A DNA stretch of 64,000 nt, taken from Sulfitobacter sediminilitoris. Lineage in GTDB: Bacteria; Pseudomonadota; Alphaproteobacteria; Rhodobacterales; Rhodobacteraceae. Of the stretch, positions 7,840 through 18,680 are shown one piece after another (position 1 is the first letter of the stretch; each line of letters starts with the position of its first letter). The position numbers and the translations under genes were made by a program. The stretch is taken from the NCBI RefSeq assembly GCF_010667575.1, contig NZ_JAABNT010000014.1, positions 1 through 64,000 of the forward strand. Direction: 5' to 3'. The notes beneath the pieces are model-generated. The model was not told the origin of the DNA and made no database searches. It was given only the letters and a program-made list of their open reading frames with translations.

Positions 7840-8883
7840 TCAATATGGCATTGGATGCGCCTTGTTTACCTCGTCAAGTGCCGTAAGCACCTCATCAGAC
7901 AGCGTGACGTCAGCCGCGCCGATCGCTGTCTCCAATTGATCCATCCGCGTGGCCCCAAAGATTACCGAGCCCATGAAAGGCCTCTGGCAACACCATGCGA
8001 GGGCCATATGAACGGGGTCCAATTCGTGATCCCGTGCCACTTTCAGGTAGGCATCCACAGCCTCAAACGCGCGCTTGGTCTTGCGTCCGCCAAGGTCGGC
8101 GTTCAGCGAAAGTCGCGAACCCTCGGGGACTTGGCCGCCTTGATACTTGCCGGTGAGCAATCCGGTCGCCAGAGGCGAAAAGGCAAACATATCGATACGC
8201 TCGTTAATGCAAGCCTCGGCCACGTCCGTATCCGCCATCCGGCACATCAGCGAATACTCATTCTGCACCGAAATCGGGCGCGGGCCGCCGACGTTCTTTG
8301 CCACCTGCGCCCATTGGGTCAAGCCCCACGCGCTTTCGTTGCTCAGTCCGAAATGGCGGATTGTGCCGCGTTTGACCTCATCCTGAAGGGCGCCCATGGC
8401 GTCTTCCATATGAGCCATTGTTTCAGCCCGGTTTTGGTCTGACGGGTCAAATGTCCAGTTTTGGCGGAACATATAGCTGCCCCTATTTGGCCAATGAAAC
8501 TGGTAAAGATCGATGTAATCGGTCTTGAGCCTGCGCAATGATCCTTCAACGGTCTCGGCAATTGTCTTGGACGATATCGGCGCACCGTCGCGAACATGGG
8601 CCATTCCGGCCCCGGAGTGTTTCGTCGCCAGCACCACATCACCGCGCTGGGTGCCGCGCTCAAACCACAAGCCGATAATGCGTTCTGTGCGGCCCGTTGT
8701 CTCGGCGCTGACCGGGTTCACCGGATACATTTCAGCAGTATCAATGAAATTAATGCTAGCGTCCAACGCGCGGTCAATCTGCTTATGTGCCTCTTCCGCA
8801 GTGTTCTGTGTGCCCCATGTCATTGAGCCAAGACACAACTCCGATACCTCAAGATCGCTGCCGCCAAGTTTGTTCATCTTCAT
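7840..8883 (-). CDS. aldo/keto reductase, Tas-like
   Basis: 347 residues starting MKMNKLGGSDLEVSELCLG. GAGGT lies five bases before this ATG, and the open frame upstream to 9099 is not family-like. The catalytic set of aldo/keto reductases is visible: Asp and Tyr in FIDTAEMYP, Lys in LATKHSG, His in QFHWPN. Sequence and length fit the E. coli Tas subgroup (NADPH-dependent, physiological substrate poorly defined). It is divergent from the MFS permease at 9056, with 172 bases between them. A link with the carnitine operon is not implied. Confidence 0.85.
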   Translation of the reverse strand: MKMNKLGGSDLEVSELCLGSMTWGTQNTAEEAHKQIDRALDASINFIDTAEMYPVNPVSAETTGRTERIIGLWFERGTQRGDVVLATKHSGAGMAHVRDGAPISSKTIAETVEGSLRRLKTDYIDLYQFHWPNRGSYMFRQNWTFDPSDQNRAETMAHMEDAMGALQDEVKRGTIRHFGLSNESAWGLTQWAQVAKNVGGPRPISVQNEYSLMCRMADTDVAEACINERIDMFAFSPLATGLLTGKYQGGQVPEGSRLSLNADLGGRKTKRAFEAVDAYLKVARDHELDPVHMALAWCCQRPFMGSVIFGATRMDQLETAIGAADVTLSDEVLTALDEVNKAHPMPY

Positions 8884-9055
8884 TCTACACCTCGCTTCTG
8901 ACGCCACCCTAAGCGGCGAGATGTGCGCCGCAAGCCAGAAATCTTCACGTGGTCTGGCATGATTTTCTGAATAAAGTACTGGCACAAATCGGAAAACGAC
9001 GCCTTTTGTCGGCTTTCCTATTGGGAACAAGGGCCAAGCGCGTCTATGAAACGCC

Positions 9056-10279
9056 ATGCGCTTGCTCATCTCCTTTGCAGCCCTTTTCCTGTCAGTCATC
9101 CTGTTGCAACTGTCTTCGGGCGGTGTTGGGCCGATTGATGTGCTGTCCGGAACGGCGCTGGGGTTCTCGCGTCAAGAGATTGGCCTCTTGGGGTCGGCGC
9201 ATTTCCTTGGGTTCTTCATCGGGTGCTGGTGGGCTCCGCGCCTGATGGGATCCGTAGGGCACAGCCGGGCCTTCGCCGCGTTCACCGCAACCGGCGCCAT
9301 CGGCCTTATGGCGCATATGCTTGTCGTGGATGCATATGCCTGGGCGGTAATGCGGATCGCGTCCGGGCTGTGCGTTGCCGGTTGTTATACAGTGATCGAA
9401 GCATGGTTGCAGGCCAAGGTCACGAATGCCACCCGTGGCCGGACCATGGGCATTTACCGCGTCGTAGACACGACAGGCAGTCTGGGCGCACAAATGATCG
9501 TCGGCATCCTCGCCCCTGCGTCCTATGTCTCTTACAACGTTCTGGCGATAGGGTGTTGTGCCGCGCTGTTGCCGCTGACCCTAACCACGATCAAGCAGCC
9601 CGAAACGCCAGCCTCACCCCGCTTGCGCCCGCGCCTTGCATTTGAACGGTCCCCTTTGGCTGCTGCAGGTGTCGTTGTTGCGGCCCTCTCCAGCGCATCT
9701 TTCCGCATGGTCGGACCGATCTACGGCCAAGAGGTCGGCCTCTCTGCTGGCCAGATTGCGTGGTTCCTGTCTGCATTCGTGCTGGGCGGCGCGGTGGCAC
9801 AGTTTCCCGTGGGCTGGCTTGCCGATAAATACGACCGCCGCTGGGTGCTGATCTGGCTGTCAGTGGCCGCCATGCTCAGCTGCGGCGTGACCGTGATGGC
9901 CAGTGGCCTTGGTACCGCAAGTATCATGCTGACGGCGGGCCTTTTTGGGCTGACAACCTTTCCAATCTATTCGGTATCCGCCGCCCATGCGCATGACTTT
10001 GCCAGCAGCGAAGAACGCGTCGAGCTCTCTGCCGCGCTGATGTTCTGGTTTGCGACCGGAGCAATCTTTGCCCCCTACATCGCCTCGGTCCTGATCGAAG
10101 GGTACGGGCCTGCCGCATTGTTCCTGATGATATCTGTGGGGCACGGTGTGCTTGTAATTTTCGGATTGGCCCGGATGCGCGCAAGGCCCACGAAACCTGT
10201 CCGCACGCCCTATGTTTATGCACCCCGCACCTCCTTCACGATCGGTCGATTGCTGCGCAAAGAGCGTGACAAGAACTGA
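9056..10279 (+). CDS. MFS permease (YcaD-like)
   Basis: 407 residues with 12 predicted membrane helices and the MFS loop signature in the second half (GWLADKYDRRWVL). The closest recognisable group is the YcaD-type 'MFS_1' permeases common in roseobacters; the substrate is unknown. The C-terminus carries a basic cytoplasmic tail (TSFTIGRLLRKERDKN). No strong Shine-Dalgarno is seen before the ATG at 9056. Confidence 0.8.
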   Translation: MRLLISFAALFLSVILLQLSSGGVGPIDVLSGTALGFSRQEIGLLGSAHFLGFFIGCWWAPRLMGSVGHSRAFAAFTATGAIGLMAHMLVVDAYAWAVMRIASGLCVAGCYTVIEAWLQAKVTNATRGRTMGIYRVVDTTGSLGAQMIVGILAPASYVSYNVLAIGCCAALLPLTLTTIKQPETPASPRLRPRLAFERSPLAAAGVVVAALSSASFRMVGPIYGQEVGLSAGQIAWFLSAFVLGGAVAQFPVGWLADKYDRRWVLIWLSVAAMLSCGVTVMASGLGTASIMLTAGLFGLTTFPIYSVSAAHAHDFASSEERVELSAALMFWFATGAIFAPYIASVLIEGYGPAALFLMISVGHGVLVIFGLARMRARPTKPVRTPYVYAPRTSFTIGRLLRKERDKN

Positions 10280-10399
10280 ACAATGCTGACAGGCCGTGCG
10301 CAGATTCCATAAAGACCACCAGAAGCCATTGCGCCAATTGATCCTGCGGGACAGGCGGTCTATGTGATCCTCCAGCCTCCCGCGCAAAGGAAATAACCC

Positions 10400-12112
10400 A
10401 TGGCACGCCACCTGATCACCTCCGCCATTCCCTATATCAATGGCATCAAGCATCTGGGCAATCTGGTTGGCAGCCAATTGCCGGCGGACCTTTATGCGCG
10501 GTATCTGCGGGCACGTGGCCACGAGGTGCTGTTTCTCTGCGCGACGGATGAGCATGGCACACCGGCCGAACTCGCTGCAGCCAAGGCAGGCAAGCCGGTA
10601 GCGGAATACTGCGCTGAGATGCATGCGGTTCAGGCAAAAATTACAGAAGGGTTTGGGCTGTCCTTTGACTATTTTGGGCGGTCTTCCTCCCCGCAAAACC
10701 AAAAGCTGACGCAGCATTTCGCAGGTGTGCTGGCCGATCAGGGGCTGATCGAGGAAGTGACTGAACAACAGGTCTATTCCAACGCCGACGGACGGTTTCT
10801 GCCCGACCGCTATATTGAAGGCACCTGCCCCAATTGCGGGTTCGAAAGCGCGCGGGGCGATCAATGCGACAATTGCACCAAGCAACTTGATCCGGTTGAT
10901 CTGATTGACCCTCGCAGTACTATTTCAGGATCAACCGACCTTGAAATGCGCGAAACCAAGCATTTGTTCCTGCGCCAGAGCAAGATGAAAGATCAACTGG
11001 ACGCCTGGATCAACTCCAAGGCGGATTGGCCCGTGCTGACCACGTCCATCGCCAAGAAATGGCTACATGACGGCGACGGCTTGCAGGACCGGGGGATCAC
11101 CCGTGATCTGGACTGGGGTGTTCCCGTAAAACATGGTGAAAAGGACTGGCCGGGGATGGAGGGCAAGGTCTTCTACGTCTGGTTCGATGCCCCGATCGAA
11201 TATATTGCAAGCGCTCAGGAATGGGTCGATGCGGGCCAGGGAACCAACTGGGAACGCTGGTGGCGCACCGACGCTGGCGCAGATGACGTGCGCTATACCC
11301 AGTTCATGGGCAAGGACAACGTACCGTTCCATACGCTTAGCTTTCCGGCAACCATCATGGGGTCCGGAGAGCCATGGAAACTGGTCGATTATATAAAATC
11401 TTTCAATTACTTGACATATGATGGGGGCCAATTCTCAACGTCTCGGGGTCGCGGTGTTTTCATGGACCAGGCGCTTGAAATCCTGCCTGCAGACTATTGG
11501 CGCTGGTGGTTGCTGAGCCATGCGCCCGAAACATCGGACGCAGAGTTCACATGGGAGAATTTCCAGTCATCCGTGAACAAGGATTTGGCGGATGTATTGG
11601 GCAACTTCGTCAGCCGCATCACAAAGTTCTGCCGATCAAAATTCGGGGAAGCGGTGCCAGAGGCCGGCACCTATGGCGCTGCCGAAGAGGCGCTGATTGC
11701 TGATATCACCGCACGGGTCGCAAAGTATCAAGAGCATATGGATGCCATCGAAGTGCGCAAATCAGCACAGGAACTGCGCGCCATTTGGGCGGCGGGGAAT
11801 GAGTATCTTCAGGCAGAAGCACCCTGGACGACGTTCAAGACTGATGCTGACAAGGCCGCAGCGCAGGTACGCCTGGCACTGAACCTGATCCCGCTTTACG
11901 CAACGCTGTCGGCTCCATTTATCCCAACAGCCAGCCAGCAAATGCTGAAAGCGATGCGGCTGCCAGATGCGATCTGGCCAGATGACGTTCCGGCGGCATT
12001 GGGTCTGCTGTCGCCCGGCCACGCTTTCGACGTTCCAGAGGTCATGTTCGCCAAGATCAGCGACGAAGACCGTGAAGCGTGGTCAGAGCGTTTTGCCGGC
12101 ACGCGCGATTAA
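10400..12112 (+). CDS. metG: methionine-tRNA ligase
   Basis: 570 residues. The class I signature is in [15 protein letters not shown] near residue 10. The connective domain carries a zinc knuckle (CPNC...CDNC, near residues 145-160), and the KMSKS loop appears as FSTSRG near 345, as in the MetG1-type enzymes of alphaproteobacteria. It lacks the C-terminal EMAP/dimerisation domain of E. coli MetG, which is normal at this length. AAAGGAAATAACCC precedes the start. The enzyme charges initiator and elongator tRNA-Met in the cytoplasm. Confidence 0.96.
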   Translation: MARHLITSAIPYINGIKHLGNLVGSQLPADLYARYLRARGHEVLFLCATDEHGTPAELAAAKAGKPVAEYCAEMHAVQAKITEGFGLSFDYFGRSSSPQNQKLTQHFAGVLADQGLIEEVTEQQVYSNADGRFLPDRYIEGTCPNCGFESARGDQCDNCTKQLDPVDLIDPRSTISGSTDLEMRETKHLFLRQSKMKDQLDAWINSKADWPVLTTSIAKKWLHDGDGLQDRGITRDLDWGVPVKHGEKDWPGMEGKVFYVWFDAPIEYIASAQEWVDAGQGTNWERWWRTDAGADDVRYTQFMGKDNVPFHTLSFPATIMGSGEPWKLVDYIKSFNYLTYDGGQFSTSRGRGVFMDQALEILPADYWRWWLLSHAPETSDAEFTWENFQSSVNKDLADVLGNFVSRITKFCRSKFGEAVPEAGTYGAAEEALIADITARVAKYQEHMDAIEVRKSAQELRAIWAAGNEYLQAEAPWTTFKTDADKAAAQVRLALNLIPLYATLSAPFIPTASQQMLKAMRLPDAIWPDDVPAALGLLSPGHAFDVPEVMFAKISDEDREAWSERFAGTRD

Positions 12113-12164
12113 GAGGGCGCGTCCCCCCAGTATCGCAGTATTCCGGTAACTGGGCCCCGCACCT

Positions 12165-14774
12165 CTAGAATTCCTCCCAGCCGTCCGTGCTGGGCTGCTG
12201 GGCGATGGCAACGGCGGCATTGCCTTGCGTCACGGCAGCGGACGCTACCGGGCGCGACGGTGCCGCTGACACCGGCGTACTACGGGCAGGCTTTTTCGGT
12301 TTGCTGACTTGCATTCCGGCCATCTTGAAACGTGACACCGCTTTCGCCAGTGCATCCGCTTCCGAGGTAAGCGCGTGACTGGCGGCTGTCGTCTCTTCGA
12401 ACATGGCTGCATTTTGCTGGGTGACGTGGTCCAGTTCGTTGACAGCTGTGTTGATTTCGGCCAGACCGCTGGATTGTTCCCGCGAAGATGTTGCGATGTT
12501 CGAAACCCGGTTCGAGATCTCCGAAATTGAGGTCACGATCGATGCCAGTGCGGTGCCAGTTTTATCCACCAATTCAACGCCCTGTTGCACCTGATCGCCG
12601 CTTGAACTGATCAAGGCGTTAATCTCGCGCGCGGCATCAGATGAACGCTGGGCCAAGGCGCGGACCTCTGTCGCCACCACTGCGAACCCGCGGCCTGCCT
12701 CGCCTGCGCGCGCTGCTTCGACGCCTGCGTTCAAAGCCAGCAGATTGGTCTGGAATGCGATATCGTCGATCACGCTGGTGATTTTGGAAATCTCTTGAGA
12801 TGACGTTTTGATACCGTCCATGGCTGCGACCGCCTCAAGCGCGACATTCCCGCCTTGCTCGGCATTTTTCTGCGCCTCGGCAGACATCTTGGAAACATCA
12901 TCCGCTCCCTCGGCCGCCGACCGGACAGAAACGGTCAATTCATCAAGTGCAGCAGCTGTTTCTTCCAAGATCGCCGCCTGTGTTTCTGTCCGGCGGGACA
13001 GATCATCCGCTGCAGAAGTGATTTCGGCTGTTTCATTGCGGATGGATTCAGAATTATGCATGACGGCGGCAATGGCCTGACGCAATGACTCAACCGTGCC
13101 ATTGAAATCCGTACGCAGTTTTTCATAGGCAGGCGGCACGGTCTCTGAAATATCGGTCTGCAAATCACCTTCAGCCAACTTGTTCATTGCTTCGCTCAGC
13201 AGCTCCACAACATGGCTCTGCTCTTCAGCAGATTTTTCACGCTCTGCCTCTGCGGCGCGAACAGCCATCTCATTCGCCGTGACATCCGTGCCCAGGAAGA
13301 TCGCCTTATCAGGTACACCTTTTTCGTCGTGAAGAACCGTGAAGCTACCTTCGAAGATAAATCCGGAAGATGCGCCGGGCATCGCCGCGCGAAAGCGACC
13401 AGGTTTCATGCGCCCGGACATGACTTGATTGGCAAATACGCGCCCATCTCGGTCGTTTTCCAGATTATCCGCAAACATCTGGGCCAGTGTTGCTTTGCCC
13501 ATTATCCCCGTACCGCTTTGTGTGGCATTCACGAAATTCTCATTCGCATCGGACAGCTTTCCATCTTTGGCAAATTCAAGGCTCAATTGTCCGTGGTTGA
13601 TGGCATCGATAAGTGCAGCATTGCGTAGGGCTTCCGTTCTGTCTGACCATTCAATCACGCAGCCGATGCTTGTGCCTGTCGCATCCCGTGCCGGATTGAT
13701 CCGGATGCTGATCATCTTTTCATCAACGCGCAGCACCAGTTCCGCCGGACCGTCATCGCCTGCCCCACCCTGCGACACGTTCAAACACCCTTCCAGTATT
13801 GAACGCAGCCGCTTCAAACTACCAAGGTTTGAGCCGACGATAGCGTCCGCCGATACGTCAGGCCAATGTTCCGACAATCGAGGTAAAAGGCCGGTTATCA
13901 ATGACGAACAGGCCGGATTGGCAAAGGTAACATTGAGGTTTTCGTCCACCATCATCATTGCAGCGGACGACCCTTCGAAGGCCGCGCCCTTGAAGGCCGC
14001 CTCTACCTGCGCAGCTTTGGCCGCCTCAAGACTTTTCCGAAACTGGTCCAGCCTGATTGCCATCTGACCAATTTCGTCCTTTCGTTCAGTATAGGGTATC
14101 TGTTGATCGTACTCCTCGGCGGCAACGCCGGCCATTGCATGCTCCAGCCGCACCAAGGGCCGCGACATGCGCGTAGACAGGTAAAATGCCACGGTGAACA
14201 TGGCCCCCAGGAAAACAGCGAAACCGATCATGATCGTGACAATCACATCACCGCGCAGCTTCACAAGAGTTGGCGCAGTTGACCACGCAGAAGCAACTGT
14301 TCCAACGACCTGTCCATCACCCCCGTAGAAAATGGGCCGTGCAATCGTCATCCGATCATCAGATAGCTGAGGTTGTCCGGTTTCCTGCGCACGTTTGGCC
14401 AGTTCCGATATTTGTGTCATATCGGCAGACGCCGGAAGGGCTTCGGTTGCGAAAAGTGCGCCGCTGTCCGCGCCATATACGGCGACGCCTAGGGCCTCCT
14501 CACCCGAGCTTTGTGTGAAATCTTGTGTCAGATCAGACAGCGCTTGCACTTTGCCGAACTTAATCGCCCCGCCCATTTGCATCGCCAGCAGTTCTGTGAC
14601 CTGCGACGCCCGTTCAACTGTGTCGGTTTCGGCCTTGTCCAAAAGCTTCTGATAATTTCGAACCTGGATGACAGTGACCACGAGCAAGACACAGATTGCC
14701 ACCATAAATGTACATTTGAAAAACTGGCTATGCAGCGGATGGACCCGCTTTGTCTGGTTATCTTGTGGCGACAT
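12165..14774 (-). CDS. methyl-accepting chemotaxis protein with PAS sensors
   Basis: 869 residues. Membrane helix 1 spans about 24-41, then a periplasmic sensor to about 175, and helix 2 about 178-203. Next come HAMP (about 204-256), PAS-like repeats (about 270-500, containing [11 protein letters not shown]-type and [11 protein letters not shown] segments), a second HAMP-like stretch near 540, and the signalling domain with the conserved hairpin region ([21 protein letters not shown]). The protein ends in GWEEF, which fits the xWxxF tether used by CheR/CheB in E. coli receptors. The ligand is unknown. No other chemotaxis genes adjoin it. It converges with metG. Confidence 0.93.
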   Translation of the reverse strand: MSPQDNQTKRVHPLHSQFFKCTFMVAICVLLVVTVIQVRNYQKLLDKAETDTVERASQVTELLAMQMGGAIKFGKVQALSDLTQDFTQSSGEEALGVAVYGADSGALFATEALPASADMTQISELAKRAQETGQPQLSDDRMTIARPIFYGGDGQVVGTVASAWSTAPTLVKLRGDVIVTIMIGFAVFLGAMFTVAFYLSTRMSRPLVRLEHAMAGVAAEEYDQQIPYTERKDEIGQMAIRLDQFRKSLEAAKAAQVEAAFKGAAFEGSSAAMMMVDENLNVTFANPACSSLITGLLPRLSEHWPDVSADAIVGSNLGSLKRLRSILEGCLNVSQGGAGDDGPAELVLRVDEKMISIRINPARDATGTSIGCVIEWSDRTEALRNAALIDAINHGQLSLEFAKDGKLSDANENFVNATQSGTGIMGKATLAQMFADNLENDRDGRVFANQVMSGRMKPGRFRAAMPGASSGFIFEGSFTVLHDEKGVPDKAIFLGTDVTANEMAVRAAEAEREKSAEEQSHVVELLSEAMNKLAEGDLQTDISETVPPAYEKLRTDFNGTVESLRQAIAAVMHNSESIRNETAEITSAADDLSRRTETQAAILEETAAALDELTVSVRSAAEGADDVSKMSAEAQKNAEQGGNVALEAVAAMDGIKTSSQEISKITSVIDDIAFQTNLLALNAGVEAARAGEAGRGFAVVATEVRALAQRSSDAAREINALISSSGDQVQQGVELVDKTGTALASIVTSISEISNRVSNIATSSREQSSGLAEINTAVNELDHVTQQNAAMFEETTAASHALTSEADALAKAVSRFKMAGMQVSKPKKPARSTPVSAAPSRPVASAAVTQGNAAVAIAQQPSTDGWEEF

Positions 14775-15023
14775 TTATCTTTACCTCAGCTCTGCAAATG
14801 GTCCATCAGGACCGCCTGAGCGCTTTTTAGGCTGTCAGGTCTTACGACCAGATTAATGCCACAGAGACGGTGGAAACATCCGACCATACTGCGTCAACTG
14901 CTAACGTAAGAAGACCTAGGGTTAACGGACGAACTCTACACCGCCGCCGTGTGCATCGGTCATGATAGGATATTTGCCACAGAAAATTCGAACCGAACAT
15001 AAAAGCCGCAACTTTCGTCTGGC
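14775..15023. other. intergenic region upstream of the chemoreceptor
   Basis: About 250 bases that should hold the chemoreceptor promoter. I see no convincing gene, RNA or strong hairpin here. Short frames in this stretch look like chance. Confidence 0.4.
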
Positions 15024-15500
15024 TCAGACAGCATCCATCCGAATCCCACGGCCTTCTTTCATTCCAAGTCGCCGACACAGGCGCAGAGTGGTCCAATAGG
15101 CACGGTCCACGGAATGCTGCCAAACTGGCAACCCCTTCGTGTGAGGCAGCATGATAAGTTCATCCAATTGAACATCCGCTACACAAATTCTCACACTGTC
15201 CAAATCGAGACATTCCACGCCGTCAAGCACTACAATATGAAGCTTGCCCCACATCCACGGCAGTGTGGGCAACCGGTGAAGCCGGTCAAAGAGTGCGTCA
15301 ACCAGCGCCGCCTCTCCGGCGACAAGCGCGTTCGTTCCGGCAAAACTGCCGCCTAAACGGTAACCGATTGTGTTTCCGCTGATCTGAGCTGTCAGAACCT
15401 CGACAAATCGGCAGTCATTGCCGTTGTTCGTCGGTGCCTCGGTCTGTCGAATGATCAGTGTGAATTCTCTCAAAGCAAAGGAGGAGGATGGGGGTGCCAT
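15024..15500 (-). CDS. doubtful hypothetical ORF
   Basis: An open frame of about 158 codons from the ATG at 15500. The start overlaps the hairpin at 15482-15506, and its only SD-like run, GGAGG, abuts the ATG, which is poor spacing. The middle part (GGSFAGTNALVAGEAALVDALFDRL) reads like protein, but no family is recognised and no membrane or signal segment is present. It may be an old gene fragment. If it is not a gene, 14775-15561 is a noncoding stretch. Confidence 0.3.
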   Translation of the reverse strand: MAPPSSSFALREFTLIIRQTEAPTNNGNDCRFVEVLTAQISGNTIGYRLGGSFAGTNALVAGEAALVDALFDRLHRLPTLPWMWGKLHIVVLDGVECLDLDSVRICVADVQLDELIMLPHTKGLPVWQHSVDRAYWTTLRLCRRLGMKEGRGIRMDAV

Positions 15501-15506
15501 CCTCCT
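15482..15506 (-). terminator. hairpin downstream of the DUF481 gene
   Basis: AGGAGGATGG and CCATCCTCCT form a perfect 10-bp stem around a 5-base loop, about 55 bases after the stop of the outer-membrane protein gene. On the minus strand it is followed by CTCCTTTGCTTT, a weak T-rich stretch. It is likely a transcription terminator. Confidence 0.6.
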
Positions 15507-15561
15507 GTCAGTCAGGCTGGTCGTGGTACGAGGTAACAAACCGCAACCAGCCTGCCTTTTC

Positions 15562-16416
15562 TTAGAAGCCGAGAACCAGCGATACGCCCAAAGTGTTGTC
15601 GGTGGATTTAAGGCCCGCGACGGGGTCCGTATTATAGTCCGTCCGGTAGCTGATCCGGGTGGACAGGTTGTCGGACATCTTGAAGTTCACGCCAGCGTCG
15701 TTCGAAATGATCGTGTTGACGTCTGACCCAAGGATATCGGTATCAACGGTCAGCGCGACCGTATTGTTGAAAGCGTAGTAGTAACGCGAAGACGCGATAA
15801 AGCCGACTTCGGTTTCGGAATTACCGGTCACATCAGAGAAGTAACGCACACCGGGGCCCGCCTGAACGCGCCATGTGTGGCCTTCTTTGTTCAGCACACG
15901 GTAGCCCGGGCCAAAGCCAAGGAATGCGTCTTTCTCGTCGCCGTCGATCTCGTTGCCATTCGCGTCGGTCAGGTATCCATCGTATTGGAAGCGCGCCAAA
16001 CCAAAAGCGTATAGCTCAGGTGTAAAATAGCGGCTGCCCTCGTAGGTACCAAAGATCTTCTCTTCGCTTTGTACGCCGTTGCTCTCACCGTATTCGGCGG
16101 CAAATCCGATCAGGTGATTCCAGTCGCCGATACCATAGGTCACACGGCCTGCGGCACTCAGTTCACCACTATCGGTGTTGCCAGAGGTGCCAGAGGCAGA
16201 CAGGGCGAAAGAGCCGCGCCAGCCTTGGGCCACACCGTTCGGGCCATAGCGTTCAGCGTCGTCACCGCGGGCGATATCTTCGTTCACGTCATCGGTGATA
16301 TCGTCGATCTGATCATTCAGACCTTCGACACCAGTAATGCGGTTTTGCGCAACCACAGGGGCCGCAATCATCAGGGCCAGTGCAGATACAGTGGCCAGTT
16401 TCAGTAGGTTATTCAT
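15562..16416 (-). CDS. DUF481 outer-membrane beta-barrel protein
   Basis: 284 residues from MNNLLKLATV. AAAGGA lies nine bases upstream of this ATG, so it is preferred over the in-frame ATGs at 16425 and before. A signal peptide ends near AAPVVAQ. The mature part has an acidic spacer (DDITDDVNEDIARGDD), then regularly spaced amphipathic strands ending in GVSLVLGF, with a terminal Phe as in outer-membrane barrels. The family is DUF481 (YdiY/salt-induced type); its function is not well defined. The LysR gene upstream on the same strand is separated by 160 bases. Confidence 0.8.
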   Translation of the reverse strand: MNNLLKLATVSALALMIAAPVVAQNRITGVEGLNDQIDDITDDVNEDIARGDDAERYGPNGVAQGWRGSFALSASGTSGNTDSGELSAAGRVTYGIGDWNHLIGFAAEYGESNGVQSEEKIFGTYEGSRYFTPELYAFGLARFQYDGYLTDANGNEIDGDEKDAFLGFGPGYRVLNKEGHTWRVQAGPGVRYFSDVTGNSETEVGFIASSRYYYAFNNTVALTVDTDILGSDVNTIISNDAGVNFKMSDNLSTRISYRTDYNTDPVAGLKSTDNTLGVSLVLGF

Positions 16417-16576
16417 TAGGTTCATTCCTTTCCCAACAAGGTGACCCGTCATCCGGCGTCCATGCCGTAGAGCGGGAGCATCTCTGCTGGGAATGATATA
16501 AGCGACCCGATGTCGTGAGTGAAATTCAGATGATTTATAGATGAAACGAGTATTTAGAATTTGAACTTGAAGACCT

Positions 16577-17482
16577 TCACTCAGTCAAATAATCGTCCTT
16601 GGTCTCCGTAAGCTCGACGACTTTTTCTTGTTCTTTTTCCGCGGCCTGCACGACCGCTGCCAATGTGCGGCGCGCAAGCACGGCCACCTCGTCGTCTAAG
16701 TCATCACGCCAGACGGCCCATGACGGGTAGGGAAAGCGTGGTGCATTTGCCACAAGATGCAGGCTTCCCGCGTCTAGTCGGCGTTTTACGGCGCGTGCTG
16801 GCAAGTACGCCGCCCCTTTTCGGTGTGCGATATAGTCTGCTGCCATCGCCCCCATACCCATCGTCAGGCCTGCATTCGTCAGATGCGGCAAAGCGATGGC
16901 ATGCGCGTGAGTGAATTCCGGCCCCCAGTCCACGAAGACATAGTCGTCCTTTAGATCAAGCGTAGCGTCAGGATAGGAGGCAACAAGCACCAGTTCATCA
17001 TCCAAGGCCTTTTCAACAATCAGACCAGGCCGCAACTGAGGCGTATAAAGCAGCGCGGCCTGCACCACCCCTTCGACAAGAAAGCGTGTAATGCGGTCTG
17101 TCATGCCCAGTTCTGTGCGAATACTGAGATCAGGCATCTCGGCACGCAAGGCATCGATCCAGCGGAACCCAAGCCGGGGCCAGAGGGAATACTGCGCCCC
17201 AATGGTAAAGGCACGGGTATAGCCTTCGGGGATGGCGATTTGCTGGCGTGCTTCTTCCCAGATTTTCAGCAGGCTCAATGCGTACCGCTCAAATTGTTGG
17301 CCTGCGGGTGTCAAAACCGCGCCAGCTTTGGACCTGACAAAGAGCGGATGGCCCAAGCTGTCTTCTAAGCGCTGGATGCGTAGACTGACTGCCGATTGGG
17401 TGACAAAAAGCCTGTCGCAGGCAGCTACGAAGGATCCCGTATTGGCAACTTCGACAAATGTTTTCAGCAGAGTGATATCCAC
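16577..17482 (-). CDS. LysR-family transcriptional regulator
   Basis: 301 residues. The N-terminal winged helix (LLKTFVEVANTGSFVAACDRLFVTQSAVSLRIQRLE) is classic LysR, followed by a two-lobed effector domain from about residue 90. It has an unusual charged tail (EKEQEKVVELTETKDDYLTE). The effector is unknown. It stands on the same strand between the hydantoinase-type cluster and the DUF481 gene and could control either; its own upstream region holds the inverted repeat at 17563-17652. Confidence 0.9.
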   Translation of the reverse strand: MDITLLKTFVEVANTGSFVAACDRLFVTQSAVSLRIQRLEDSLGHPLFVRSKAGAVLTPAGQQFERYALSLLKIWEEARQQIAIPEGYTRAFTIGAQYSLWPRLGFRWIDALRAEMPDLSIRTELGMTDRITRFLVEGVVQAALLYTPQLRPGLIVEKALDDELVLVASYPDATLDLKDDYVFVDWGPEFTHAHAIALPHLTNAGLTMGMGAMAADYIAHRKGAAYLPARAVKRRLDAGSLHLVANAPRFPYPSWAVWRDDLDDEVAVLARRTLAAVVQAAEKEQEKVVELTETKDDYLTE

Positions 17483-17562
17483 CAGAGATCCATAAGAAAA
17501 GCTCGTTTCAAAGATGAACTATATTCGCTTCTCTTGGCTCTGGATAGCGCGTAAATCGGAGC

Positions 17563-17652
17563 GTGCGAAGTCAGACCGGGTGCGCGCACCTGCGGTGTGA
17601 TCTCCGGGCCGGTTCGTTCCCAACGCGAAACTGACACAAGCTGACTTCGCAC
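17563..17652. repeat. 12-bp perfect inverted repeat with a 66-base spacer
   Basis: GTGCGAAGTCAG at 17563-17574 and CTGACTTCGCAC at 17641-17652 are perfect reverse complements. They lie between the LysR start and the end of the DapA-like gene. The spacer itself contains the palindrome GTGCGCGCAC. It could be a long-stem terminator, a regulator site, or the ends of a small nonautonomous insertion. Confidence 0.5.
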
Positions 17653-17747
17653 AGGAGGACAGCCCGATTGAATAGCTGCGAAAAGCGGGCAGTTCTGACG
17701 TATATCGTTAGCACCGCCCGTGAGCCCAATGATCCTGCGTTCAAAGC

Positions 17748-18671
17748 CTAACCGAGTTCGGCCAGTCGTCTTTCCTGACGTACAATCAAGCGATCCACTT
17801 CTGCTCTGCTGGCCTCCGACAGCGCCGCACCCGGCTTTCGCAACGCATCATGCGCAATGATCCCGCGTTTGGCCAAGGTGTATTTGCGAATGGCAAGTCC
17901 CATACCAGGCTGTTGTTCGAACCGGGCCAATGGCAGGTACGCATCGAAGATGTCGCGCCCGCGCTCCATCTGGCCACTGTGATGATGCGCGACCACGCTG
18001 GCCATCATCTCTGGATAGGCAAAGCCGGTCATCGCACCATCCGCACCACGCGCCATCTCTTCTGGCAAAAACAGGCCGCCATTGCCGCACAGGATCGAGA
18101 TGCGGTTATTCATCACGCCTTCTTTGCGCAGGAAGCTGATCTTTTCCAGACCTGGCCAGTCCTCGTGTTTCAGACACACGCAGGTGGGCATGTCGTTCAT
18201 GATCCGCGCGATCACCTTTGGTGATATCTGGACGCCCGTCGCCAGCGGGAAATCCTGCAAAACAAAGGGGACGTCACCCAAAAGCTCTGCGATCTGGGTG
18301 TAATAGGTATAGATCTGATCATCCGTGCGCAGTGTTCCGGGAGGTGCAACCATAACTGCCGCCGCGCCAAGGTCCATGACCATCCGGGTCAAGGCGTCGA
18401 TCTGCGCGAAACCAGGGGCGGACACTCCAACAACCACAGGCACTCTGCCGTTCACGCGGGAAAGAATGCGCGCGACCACGTCGCGCGATTCATCCACCGT
18501 CAGTTTTGGGGCCTCTCCCATCATTCCCAACACCGTCAGCCCCGTTGCCCCGACCTCAAGATAGAAATCCACCATGCGATCACAGCTTTCCATGTCGATG
18601 CGGCAATCAGGATGAAACGGCGTCACGGCGATCACGAAAACGCCCGCAGCTTTGGTAGTCAGTCGTGCCAT
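17748..18671 (-). CDS. DapA-superfamily aldolase/lyase, not a true dihydrodipicolinate synthase
   Basis: 307 residues forming a DapA-type TIM barrel. The Schiff-base lysine is kept in VCLKHED near residue 165. The residues that define dihydrodipicolinate synthase are not: GTTGES is replaced by GMMGEA, the YNxP tyrosine by LQDFP, and the TPYY segment by VAPPGT. The enzyme therefore probably cleaves or condenses another 2-oxo acid. It follows the racemase gene with nine bases between them and is opposite the hydantoinase, so it likely acts late in the same catabolic route. The substrate is not known. Confidence 0.82.
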   Translation of the reverse strand: MARLTTKAAGVFVIAVTPFHPDCRIDMESCDRMVDFYLEVGATGLTVLGMMGEAPKLTVDESRDVVARILSRVNGRVPVVVGVSAPGFAQIDALTRMVMDLGAAAVMVAPPGTLRTDDQIYTYYTQIAELLGDVPFVLQDFPLATGVQISPKVIARIMNDMPTCVCLKHEDWPGLEKISFLRKEGVMNNRISILCGNGGLFLPEEMARGADGAMTGFAYPEMMASVVAHHHSGQMERGRDIFDAYLPLARFEQQPGMGLAIRKYTLAKRGIIAHDALRKPGAALSEASRAEVDRLIVRQERRLAELG

Positions 18672-18680
18672 ATCGAAATC

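Noticed and set aside
9860-10885. A 341-codon minus-strand frame across the MFS permease and the start of metG
   Set aside because: It crosses two supported genes in antisense and has no family features.
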